Source: Acidobacteriota bacterium
Lineage (GTDB): Bacteria > Acidobacteriota > Thermoanaerobaculia > Multivoradales > JAHEKO01
Direction of reading: 5' to 3'
DNA length: 8,062 nt
NCBI GenBank assembly: GCA_024638355.1
Contig: JAHEKO010000075.1
Location: 3,191-11,252, forward strand
The position numbers and the translations under genes were made by a program. Shown one piece after another: positions 1 through 6,234 of this stretch; position 1 is the first letter of the stretch, and every line of letters starts with the position of its first letter. The notes beneath the pieces were generated by a model. It did no database searches and had not been told where the DNA came from. It worked only from the letters and a program-made list of their open reading frames with translations.

Positions 1-2340
1 GAGAATCGCCCCGGGCGGCGGCAGGCGGTAGGCGACGCCGCCGGCGAAGCGGTCGAGGCGCGGCAGCTCGATCCGGCCGAGGCGGTTGGCGAACTCGTTC
101 CAGGCTTCTTCCCTGCGCCGCTCGCGCTCCGCCGGGTCGTCGATCGCCGCCCACCCGGGGGGCGCGGCCCAGGCGCGCTCGGCGAGGCCGAGGAGCTTGG
201 GGAAGGCGAGGTACTCCAAGAGCGCCGGGCTCTTGGCGTTCTCGCCCCAGATCTGGGCCTGGATGCCGCGCACCCGCCGGCGGCCGGCGTCGGTCAGCCG
301 CTCCTTGCCGGCGAACGCGTCGGGGTCGAGCGGCCGCCCGCGGCGGTCCTCGCGGGCGGAGCGGTAGATGTCGAGCGGCACCATCTCCCAGGCCTTGCGG
401 GTGTCGACGGTGCCCGCCCAGGTGTAGCCGGGCTCGAGCGGGTGGGCCTCGTAGGCGAGGTCGAGGTAGAGGTTCGTGGCGTTGGCCAGCACCACCGGGT
501 AGCCGGCGTTGGCCAGCCGATAGCCCACGTCCTCCGAGCCCCAGCCCCAGACGTTGTTCCAGACGTACGGCTGGAGGCCGAGGTCGATCCGGCTCGGGTC
601 GGGCCGGCGGATGGATCGCCCGTCGCGCTCCTCCTCGACGAGGGCGATCTCCTCCCAGCCGGCGGTCGCGAGCCCGCGCTCCGCGAGGAGGCCCGCGACG
701 CGTTGCACGAAGTAGCCGGGCAGGTCGGCGACCGAGTGGAGCTCGGTCGACTCGCGGATCAGCCGGGCACAGGCCGGCGACCCCTCCCAGACGCCGTGCG
801 GCACTTCGTCGCCGCCGACGTGGATTGCCGTCAGGGTTGCTTCGGCCTCGGCCCAGATCGACGCCACCTCGTCGACCACCCGCTCGATGAAGCGATAGGT
901 CGAGGGCAGGCAGACGTTCACCACGTTGTCGTCCCAGCCCTGGACCGACCGGTAGGTGGAAGCATCCTCGGGCTCGAGGAGCCGCAGCTCCGTAGCCGCA
1001 TCGGCCCGCCCCGCGGCGAGCAGGCGATCGAAGCGAGCCTCCATCGACCGGATGGCGGCGCGCGCGTGCCCCGGCAGATCGATCTCGGGCACGACCTCGA
1101 TATGGCGCTCGCGGGCGTGGCGCAGGATGGCGACGAGATCGGCGCGCGTGTAGTGGCCGCTTCCGGGCGCGCGCCCCGGGTCGGGGCCGGAGCCGAAGGA
1201 GGGGGGCAGCCAGGCCACGCCGTCCGTTTGGTGGCCGCGCCGTCCGCCCACCTCGGTCAGCTCGGGAAGCCCCTCGACCGCGAACCGCCAGCCTTCGTCG
1301 TCGGTCAGGTGGAAGTGGAAACGGTTGAGCTTGTAGAAGGAGGCCAGCTCGAGCAGCTTCTCGACCGCCGCTCGCGGCTGGAAGTTGCGCGCCACGTCGA
1401 GGTGGATGCCGCGGTAGGCGAAGCGCGGCGCGTCCTCCACGTTGGCCTCAGGTAGCTCGACCGCGTCCGCCACGCCGACGGCCGGCGACAGCAGCGCGCG
1501 CAGGCTCTGAATGCCGTACAGCACTCCGGCGGGTTCGCCGCCGACGATCTCGATGCCGGCTCGGCGGTCGATCGCCAGGCGATAGGCCTCGCCGGCGAGC
1601 TTCGCGTCGAGCCGCAACGAGATCGTGCCCGCGCCACCGGATGATTCCTCCGCCACGATCGGCGGGGAGCCCAGGCGGGCCCCGAGGGCGTGGGCCAGGT
1701 AGGCGGCCTCGCTGGCGAGGCGGGCGTCGTGAACGATTCGCCAACCGCGGTCGACCCGCAGCCGCCCGTCGCCTTCCCGGTAGCGGACGGGCGTCGGCGT
1801 GATCGCCCCCACCGCGGCGCGGTCGAGTCGATTCACCGCGCGGTTCGCCCGATGGCGTTCGGCCGGCCTCGGGACCCGGGCGTCGGGAGCGGTGGCGATC
1901 GGGCCTACGGTGGTCTCGGTGACCGCCTGCGTCACGCCGCCGTCGCCCCAGACGAAGTAGTAGCCCGCCGGCGCGTCCGAGGCCTTCGAAAGCGATCCGC
2001 CGCCGGCAAGCGGGATCTCGCGGCTCTCTTCCGGCGCTACCGGCTCGAATCCGTCCTCCGGCTCGAGGCGCCAGAGGTCGCCGTTGACCCGGGTGAGCCG
2101 CGCTCGAGACGCCGGGCCCGTCGAGTCGATCTCGGCGATGGTGTTGAAGTAGAGCCGCCAGCCGCTGCCGGCGAGCCCCTCCGAGCCGCGCGGGGTGAGG
2201 GTCAGCAGCGCGCGGAAGCCCCCCTCGGCCGGCAGGTTCTTCAGCGCCTCGAAGTGGATCGCGATCTCGGCTTTCGCGGGGGGCGCCGGCTCGAGGTGGC
2301 CGGTCAGAAGCAGGGCGGCAAGCAGGGCACCGACTCGCAT
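1..2340 (-). CDS. Secreted GH20 beta-N-acetylhexosaminidase (chitobiase type), 3' end outside the window
   Basis: Family GH20 enzymes remove terminal GlcNAc or GalNAc from chitin oligomers and other glycans, using the substrate's own acetamido group as nucleophile. Reading leftward from the ATG at 2340 gives 780 codons without a stop, running off the left edge. Residues 1-24 look like a signal peptide: a Leu/Ala-rich core, then A-K-A before Glu25, and no lipobox. About residues 25-160 fit the chitobiase N-terminal sugar-binding domain (CHB_HEX) and about 180-305 the GH20b domain. The catalytic barrel begins near YRGIHLD (309-315; Arg310 is the usual substrate-binding Arg), followed by HFHLTDDEGW (342-351), PEIDLPGH (418-425) and HVGGDE (507-512). 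Asp511-Glu512 is the catalytic pair. WGENAK and AERAWA mark the end of the barrel; a C-terminal chitobiase domain probably lies outside. There is no good Shine-Dalgarno sequence. The family call is seen in the sequence; the exact substrate is inferred. Confidence 0.95.
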   Translation of the reverse strand, partial: MRVGALLAALLLTGHLEPAPPAKAEIAIHFEALKNLPAEGGFRALLTLTPRGSEGLAGSGWRLYFNTIAEIDSTGPASRARLTRVNGDLWRLEPEDGFEPVAPEESREIPLAGGGSLSKASDAPAGYYFVWGDGGVTQAVTETTVGPIATAPDARVPRPAERHRANRAVNRLDRAAVGAITPTPVRYREGDGRLRVDRGWRIVHDARLASEAAYLAHALGARLGSPPIVAEESSGGAGTISLRLDAKLAGEAYRLAIDRRAGIEIVGGEPAGVLYGIQSLRALLSPAVGVADAVELPEANVEDAPRFAYRGIHLDVARNFQPRAAVEKLLELASFYKLNRFHFHLTDDEGWRFAVEGLPELTEVGGRRGHQTDGVAWLPPSFGSGPDPGRAPGSGHYTRADLVAILRHARERHIEVVPEIDLPGHARAAIRSMEARFDRLLAAGRADAATELRLLEPEDASTYRSVQGWDDNVVNVCLPSTYRFIERVVDEVASIWAEAEATLTAIHVGGDEVPHGVWEGSPACARLIRESTELHSVADLPGYFVQRVAGLLAERGLATAGWEEIALVEEERDGRSIRRPDPSRIDLGLQPYVWNNVWGWGSEDVGYRLANAGYPVVLANATNLYLDLAYEAHPLEPGYTWAGTVDTRKAWEMVPLDIYRSAREDRRGRPLDPDAFAGKERLTDAGRRRVRGIQAQIWGENAKSPALLEYLAFPKLLGLAERAWAAPPGWAAIDDPAERERRREEAWNEFANRLGRIELPRLDRFAGGVAYRLPPPGAIL

Positions 2341-2388
2341 TCACCCATTATCGCCGCCGCGCGGGTGACAGAATCGGTCGGTCCCCGA
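2341..2388. promoter_or_regulatory. 48-bp divergent promoter region between the hexosaminidase and NagX-like genes
   Basis: The two start codons face away from each other with only 48 bp between them, so both promoters must lie here or inside the neighbouring gene. On the minus strand, GATAAT (2352-2347) is a good -10 hexamer. It ends six bases before the hexosaminidase ATG, exactly where transcription would start at the A of ATG, giving a leaderless mRNA. No convincing -35 box lies 16-18 bases upstream of it. No clear -10 element was found for the plus-strand gene. No operator-like palindrome for a GlcNAc regulator was recognised. Confidence 0.4.
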
Positions 2389-3489
2389 ATGCCGGTCCGT
2401 TCCGATCGACTCGACTCGCTCGACGCCTTCCGCGGCCTGACCATCGCCGCGATGATCCTGGTCAACAACCCGGGCAGCTGGGCGCACGTCTACCCGCCGC
2501 TGCGCCACGCCGAATGGCACGGCTGCACGCCCACCGACCTGATCTTCCCGTTCTTCCTCTTCATCGTCGGCGTGGCGATGACCTTCTCGCTCGGGCGGCG
2601 GCTGGAAGAGGGCGAGCGGCGACGGGTCGTGGGCAAGGTGGTGCGCCGGGCTCTGATCATCTTCGCCCTCGGCCTGCTGCTCAGCGCCTTCCCCGAGTTC
2701 CGGCTGAGCGAGCTGCGTGTCGCGGGCGTGTTGCAGCGGATCGCGGTGGTCTACCTGGTGGCGTCTCTCCTGGTGCTGAGGCTCTCGCGCCGGGCTCTCG
2801 CCTGGACCACGGCCGGTCTGCTGGCCGGCTACTGGGCCGCGCTCGAGCTGATCCCGGTGCCGGGTCAGGGCGCCGGCGTCTTGACGCCGGAAGGCAACCT
2901 CGCCGCCTGGGTCGACGGCTGGCTCCTGCCGGGCCGCATGTACCAGGGCACCTGGGACCCGGAGGGGCTGGCGAGCACGGTGCCGGCCGTCGCCACCACC
3001 CTGCTCGGCGTCTTCACCGGCCACTGGATCCGCTCCCGCCGAGAGCGCTCGGAGATCGCCGCCGGCATGTTCACGGCCGGCTGGCTGGCGATTCTCGCCG
3101 GGCTCGCCTGGTCGATCTGGTTTCCCCTCAACAAGAATCTGTGGACGAGCTCGTACGTCCTCTTCACCGCCGGCGCGGCGCTCGAAGGGCTGGCGTTCTG
3201 CTACTGGCTGATCGACGGCCTCGGCTACCGCGCGTGGGCGCGCCCGGCGATCGTTTTCGGACTCAACGCGATCGCGGTCTACGTGCTGTCGGGCCTCGGC
3301 ACCGACCTGCTGATCTGGATACGAGTGGGCATGGAGGACAGCGCCCTCTACGGCTGGATCTACCGGCATCTGTTCGTCTCCTGGGCCGGGCCGCTGAACG
3401 GCTCGCTGGCCTTCGCGCTGGCCTACCTGGCATTCTGGTGGCTGGCGATGGCGGCGCTCTACCGCCGCCGGATCTTCATCAAGGTCTAG
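2389..3489 (+). CDS. NagX / HGSNAT-like membrane protein (DUF5009, COG4299), putative amino-sugar acyltransferase or transporter
   Basis: This 366-residue polytopic membrane protein has about ten hydrophobic segments, for example near residues 15-27, 48-68, 88-101 and 111-130. It belongs to the bacterial relatives of human heparan-alpha-glucosaminide N-acetyltransferase; Shewanella NagX, of the GlcNAc-utilisation regulon, is the usual bacterial reference. Family signatures present are LDAFRG (11-16), RHAEWHG (39-45), TDLIFPFFLF (49-58) and RVAGVLQR (110-117). His40 aligns with the catalytic His of HGSNAT, in its HASWNG context. The protein ends in a basic tail. The ATG at 2389 was chosen because the conserved domain starts a few residues later; an in-frame GTG at 2365 would add eight residues, and neither start has a clear Shine-Dalgarno sequence. 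The reading frame stays open far upstream, but that part is antisense to the hexosaminidase. The divergent hexosaminidase supports an amino-sugar role. The family call is firm, the biochemical role inferred. Confidence 0.9.
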   Translation: MPVRSDRLDSLDAFRGLTIAAMILVNNPGSWAHVYPPLRHAEWHGCTPTDLIFPFFLFIVGVAMTFSLGRRLEEGERRRVVGKVVRRALIIFALGLLLSAFPEFRLSELRVAGVLQRIAVVYLVASLLVLRLSRRALAWTTAGLLAGYWAALELIPVPGQGAGVLTPEGNLAAWVDGWLLPGRMYQGTWDPEGLASTVPAVATTLLGVFTGHWIRSRRERSEIAAGMFTAGWLAILAGLAWSIWFPLNKNLWTSSYVLFTAGAALEGLAFCYWLIDGLGYRAWARPAIVFGLNAIAVYVLSGLGTDLLIWIRVGMEDSALYGWIYRHLFVSWAGPLNGSLAFALAYLAFWWLAMAALYRRRIFIKV

Positions 3490-3579
3490 GCACCAGCACG
3501 CCCCGGCCTCCCGACGATCAAGCAAGAGCCAGCGAAGCCGAACCCGGGAGAGGGATCGAGGGAGAGGGGGGTGACCAGC

Positions 3580-3592
3580 TAGACTTCTTCTC
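3580..3592 (+). promoter_or_regulatory. Possible -10 element of the proBA promoter (leaderless spacing)
   Basis: TAGACT at 3580-3585 fits a -10 hexamer (TAnnnT) and ends seven bases before the proB GTG, so transcription could start at or one base before the start codon. No Shine-Dalgarno sequence lies at normal spacing: the bases before GTG are pyrimidine-rich. The purine-rich run at 3547-3570 is too far upstream to serve. No good -35 box was found. The rest of the 103-bp gap after the NagX-like gene (3490-3592) holds only a weak CTCCCG/CGGGAG pairing (3508-3513 with 3545-3550) across a long loop. Confidence 0.3.
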
Positions 3593-4756
3593 GTGAGCTC
3601 AGCGCAGCCCTCGAGCGTCGGCGCGCCTCGGCGGCCGCAGGTGGCCGCGGCGGGGCGGATCGTCGTCAAGATCGGCACGCGCGTCATCGCCGGCGACGCA
3701 GGGCGGGTCGTGCCGGCGCGGCTCGACAACGTGATCCGGGCCGCGGCCGGCCTGCGCGACCGCGGGCGCGAGGTGCTGATCGTCAGCTCCGGCGCCGTGG
3801 GGCTGGGCACCGGAGCGCTCGGCCTCGACAGCGTGCCGGTCGATCTCGAAGAGCGCCAGGCCTGCGCCGCGGTCGGCCAGACGCGGCTGATGGGGCTCTA
3901 CGAGCAGGGCTTCGCGGCCCACGGCCTCCTTTGCGGCCAGGTGCTTCTCACCGAGGGCGACTTCGCCGACCGCCTGCGCTATCTCAACCTGCGCAGCACG
4001 CTGATGACGCTCCTCCGGCGCGGGGTGATCCCGGTGATCAACGAGAACGACGCGGTCTCCACCGAGGAGCTGGCCTATGCGGAGGACGAAGCTCAGGCGA
4101 TCTTCGGCGACAACGACCGCCTGTCGGCTCTGGTGGCGGCCAAGCTGGGAGCCGATCTGCTGGTGCTGCTGACCGACGTCGACGGGGTCTTCGATCGAGA
4201 TCCGCGGTTCGACCCCGGCGCGCGTCTGCTGTCGACGATCACGACCGCCGGCGAAGGCGTCGAGTCGGCGGCCGGCAGCGCTTCGGGGTCCGGGCGCGGC
4301 GGAATGAAGAGCAAGGTGGAAGCCGCCCACGTCGCCGCCCGCGCCGGCTGCCAGGCGGTGATCGCGTCGGGCGTCGCCCCGGGCGCGCTCGAGCGGGCGC
4401 TCGCCGGCGACGACGTCGGCACCTGGTTTCCCGTGCGCGGCGAGCTGGCGGCGAAGCGGCGCTGGATCGCCTTCGCCGCGAGGTCGCGGGGCACGCTCGA
4501 GCTCGATGCGGGCGCGGTCGAGGCGCTCACGAAGCGTGGGTCGTCGCTCCTCGCCGCCGGCGTGAGCCGCGTCACCGGCGACTTCCGGCCCGGCGACGTC
4601 GTCGAGCTGCGCGACCCGGGCGGTCGTCTGGTCGGCCGCGGCATGGCGTATTGCGATGCCGAGGGCGCGCGGCGGTGGTGCCGGGGCGAGCCGCCCGCCG
4701 GCATCCGGAATCACCACGCCCTGGTGCATAGGGATCACATGGTGCTGGAGCGATGA
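3593..4756 (+). CDS. proB: Glutamate 5-kinase with C-terminal PUA domain
   Basis: ProB phosphorylates L-glutamate with ATP to gamma-glutamyl phosphate, the committed step of proline synthesis, in the cytoplasm. The 387-residue product is slightly longer than typical ProB (about 370) because of an unconserved N-terminal stretch of about 20 residues before RIVVKIGT (22-29). The amino-acid kinase domain shows Lys26, SSGAVG (65-70), INEND (149-153; glutamate binding), FGDND (171-175), TDVDGVF and GGMKSK (236-241). From about residue 290 to 370 a PUA domain follows, as in Escherichia coli ProB. The start is GTG; no ATG lies near the conserved beginning. The stop overlaps the proA start as ATGA, implying translational coupling. 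ProB is commonly inhibited by proline; nothing here tests that. All key motifs are intact. Confidence 0.97.
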   Translation: MSSAQPSSVGAPRRPQVAAAGRIVVKIGTRVIAGDAGRVVPARLDNVIRAAAGLRDRGREVLIVSSGAVGLGTGALGLDSVPVDLEERQACAAVGQTRLMGLYEQGFAAHGLLCGQVLLTEGDFADRLRYLNLRSTLMTLLRRGVIPVINENDAVSTEELAYAEDEAQAIFGDNDRLSALVAAKLGADLLVLLTDVDGVFDRDPRFDPGARLLSTITTAGEGVESAAGSASGSGRGGMKSKVEAAHVAARAGCQAVIASGVAPGALERALAGDDVGTWFPVRGELAAKRRWIAFAARSRGTLELDAGAVEALTKRGSSLLAAGVSRVTGDFRPGDVVELRDPGGRLVGRGMAYCDAEGARRWCRGEPPAGIRNHHALVHRDHMVLER

Positions 4757-6024
4757 GGGAGCCGGCGGAGAAGGCGCGCACAGCGCAGCGCGAGCTGGGC
4801 AGCGCGCCGGCCGCGACCCGCGATCGAATTCTCGGGGGCCTCGCGGATCTTCTGGGCGCCAGGGGCGACGACCTGATCGAGGCGAACCGCGAGGACCTCG
4901 CGGCCGCCGAGGCGAGCGGGCTCGCGGCGCCACTGATGGGGCGACTGGAGCTGTCCGCCGCCAAGCTCACCACCCTGCGTCAGGGGGTGATGGAGCTCGC
5001 CGGCCAGCGCGACCTGCTCGGGCACTCGCTGCGCAAGACAGAGCTCGACGAAGGGCTCGTGCTGCGCCAGGTGCGGAGCCCGATCGGCGTCCTGCTGATC
5101 ATCTTCGAGAGCCGTCCCGACGCCGTGATCCAGATCGGCTCGCTGGCGCTGCGCAGCGGCAACGCCGTTCTGCTCAAGGGAGGAGCCGAAGCGCTGCGCT
5201 CGAACCGGGCGCTGATCGGCTGCCTGCGCGACGCCGTCGAGGGCGAGGGCCTCGACCCGGACGTAGTCCAGGGGGTCGAAGGGCGGGAGGCGGCGCAGGC
5301 GCTCCTCGCCCACGACGAGCTGATCGACCTGGTGATTCCGCGCGGCTCGAGCGAGCTGGTGCGCTCGATCCAGGGTGCGACGCGCATTCCGGTGCTGGGC
5401 CACGCCGAGGGTGTCTGCCACCTCTACCTCGATGCCAGCGCCGACCCGGGGGTGGGGGTGCGGCTGGCGGTCGACGGCAAGTGCGACTACCCCTCGGCGT
5501 GCAACGCGATCGAAACGCTGCTGGTGCATCGCGAGTTTCTGCCTCACCTGCAACAGGTGACCGGCGCGCTGCGCGAAGCGGGCGTCGAGCTGCGCGCCGA
5601 CGGCGAGGCGCGCCCGCACTGTCCCCAGGCGATCGCCGCCACGGAAGAGGACTGGTCGACCGAGTACGGCGACCTGATCCTGGCGGTGCGTACCGTGGAC
5701 GACATCGATCAGGCGATCGGTCACATCCACCGCTACGGCAGCGCCCACACCGACGCCATCGTCGCCACCGACGCCAGGGCGATCCACCGCTTCCTGAACG
5801 AGGTCGACTCGGCCTCCGTCTTCGCCAACGCCTCGACCCGCTTCGCCGATGGGTTCCGCTACGGCCTCGGCGCCGAGGTCGGCATCTCGACGGGCCGCAT
5901 CCACGCCCGCGGCCCGGTGGGCGTGGAGGGGCTCCTCACCTCGCGCTGGCTGCTCGAAGGGAGCGGCCAGGTCGCGGCCGACTACGGTCCCGGCAAGCGC
6001 GACTTCACCCACCGGGCTCTGTAG
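4753..6024 (+). CDS. proA: Glutamate-5-semialdehyde dehydrogenase (gamma-glutamyl phosphate reductase)
   Basis: ProA reduces gamma-glutamyl phosphate with NADPH to glutamate-5-semialdehyde, which cyclises and is then reduced to proline by ProC (not in this window). The product is 423 residues, the usual family length of about 415-425. Recognisable aldehyde-dehydrogenase-superfamily blocks are PIGVLLIIFESRPD, followed by SGNAVLLKGG in the cofactor-binding half, IPRGSSELV, and YPSACNAIE, where Cys250 is the expected catalytic cysteine. YGLGAEVGIST and HARGPVG lie near the C-terminus, followed by LTSRW, as is usual in ProA. The ATG overlaps the proB stop by four bases, and GGAG lies just upstream inside proB, so the two are translated from one mRNA. 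ProB and ProA often act together to channel the labile phosphate intermediate. No damage or unusual features were seen. Confidence 0.97.
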   Translation: MREPAEKARTAQRELGSAPAATRDRILGGLADLLGARGDDLIEANREDLAAAEASGLAAPLMGRLELSAAKLTTLRQGVMELAGQRDLLGHSLRKTELDEGLVLRQVRSPIGVLLIIFESRPDAVIQIGSLALRSGNAVLLKGGAEALRSNRALIGCLRDAVEGEGLDPDVVQGVEGREAAQALLAHDELIDLVIPRGSSELVRSIQGATRIPVLGHAEGVCHLYLDASADPGVGVRLAVDGKCDYPSACNAIETLLVHREFLPHLQQVTGALREAGVELRADGEARPHCPQAIAATEEDWSTEYGDLILAVRTVDDIDQAIGHIHRYGSAHTDAIVATDARAIHRFLNEVDSASVFANASTRFADGFRYGLGAEVGISTGRIHARGPVGVEGLLTSRWLLEGSGQVAADYGPGKRDFTHRAL

Positions 6025-6044
6025 CTTTCCCCACCGCCCTACTG

Positions 6045-6062
6045 CCGCGGTCCCACCCGCGG
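6045..6062 (+). terminator. Hairpin after proA, possible terminator
   Basis: CCGCGG (6045-6050) pairs perfectly with CCGCGG (6057-6062) around a six-base loop, 20 bases after the proA stop. A second perfect hairpin follows, GAGAGG-CTA-CCTCTC (6073-6087), and then the palindrome CGGGAG-T-CTCCCG (6097-6109). None is followed by a T-run, so intrinsic termination is uncertain. They could instead slow decay of the proBA message, or fold as part of the downstream leader. Confidence 0.3.
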
Positions 6063-6093
6063 GGCCGGTGTCGAGAGGCTACCTCTCCGGGTC

Positions 6094-6120
6094 TTGCGGG
6101 AGTCTCCCGGCCGCTGTAAG
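6094..6120 (+). promoter_or_regulatory. Weak candidate promoter for the riboswitch leader
   Basis: TTGCGG (6094-6099) and TGTAAG (6115-6120) resemble -35 and -10 boxes, but their 15-base spacing is short. Transcription would begin around 6127, just upstream of the aptamer, which is the sensible place. Both boxes are poor matches, and the call rests mainly on position. Confidence 0.2.
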
Positions 6121-6130
6121 CGAGTGGAAG

Positions 6131-6216
6131 GCTCGACAAACGCACACCTGGGGCGATCCGGGGCCGCAAAGCCGCGGGCTCTCGAGACTCATCGAGGCGG
6201 CCGGGCTGCCGAAGGC
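6131..6216 (+). promoter_or_regulatory. Candidate class-I c-di-GMP riboswitch (GEMM-I) in the leader of the OmpW-like gene
   Basis: The first hairpin is CCTGGG (6147-6152), GNRA tetraloop GCGA (6153-6156), TCCGGG (6157-6162). It is followed by GCCGCAAAGCC (6163-6173), one base different from the GEMM hallmark GACGCAAAGCC. The second helix pairs CC and CGG (6172-6173 and 6175-6177, with G6174 bulged) with CCGGG (6201-6205), and is capped by a perfect CTCGA/TCGAG stem (6181-6185 with 6192-6196). The aptamer closes with GGGCTGCCG (6203-6211), the usual 3' conserved block. By alignment to Vibrio Vc2, A6168 is the base that stacks between the two guanines of the ligand, and G6142-C6167 is the pair beside it. 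The aptamer lies 18 bases before the start codon of a secreted barrel protein, a typical GEMM position. The 5' joining strand differs from GGCAAACC and the tetraloop receptor is not canonical, so ligand preference is uncertain. Confidence 0.8.
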
Positions 6217-6234
6217 CGCAACAAGGAGGCTCCC

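Noticed and set aside
442..1455. Long plus-strand open frame of 337 codons opposite the hexosaminidase
   Set aside because: The translation is low-complexity Val/Gly/Arg-rich sequence with no family motif, while the opposite strand gives a complete set of GH20 motifs. It is a shadow caused by high GC.
1690..2388. Longer N-terminus for the NagX-like protein (599 residues in total)
   Set aside because: The extra 233 residues lie antisense to the hexosaminidase and are Arg-rich without homology; the conserved domain starts just after the ATG at 2389.
3508..3550. CTCCCG/CGGGAG pairing as a terminator after the NagX-like gene
   Set aside because: The loop is over 30 bases and no T-run follows, so chance pairing in GC-rich sequence is more likely.
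2341..3810. Minus-strand open frame of 489 codons across the NagX-like gene and the start of proB
   Set aside because: It is antisense to two well-supported genes and has Arg/Glu/Gln-rich composition without recognisable domains.
4735..6012. Minus-strand open frame of 425 codons opposite proA, and the plus-strand frame at 4656-6119
   Set aside because: Both overlap the intact proA gene throughout and carry no motifs; codon-position GC bias explains them.
6094..6234. Longer start for the OmpW-like protein (281 residues)
   Set aside because: The added segment is the translation of the riboswitch RNA. The ATG at 6235 has an ideal Shine-Dalgarno sequence and begins the signal peptide.
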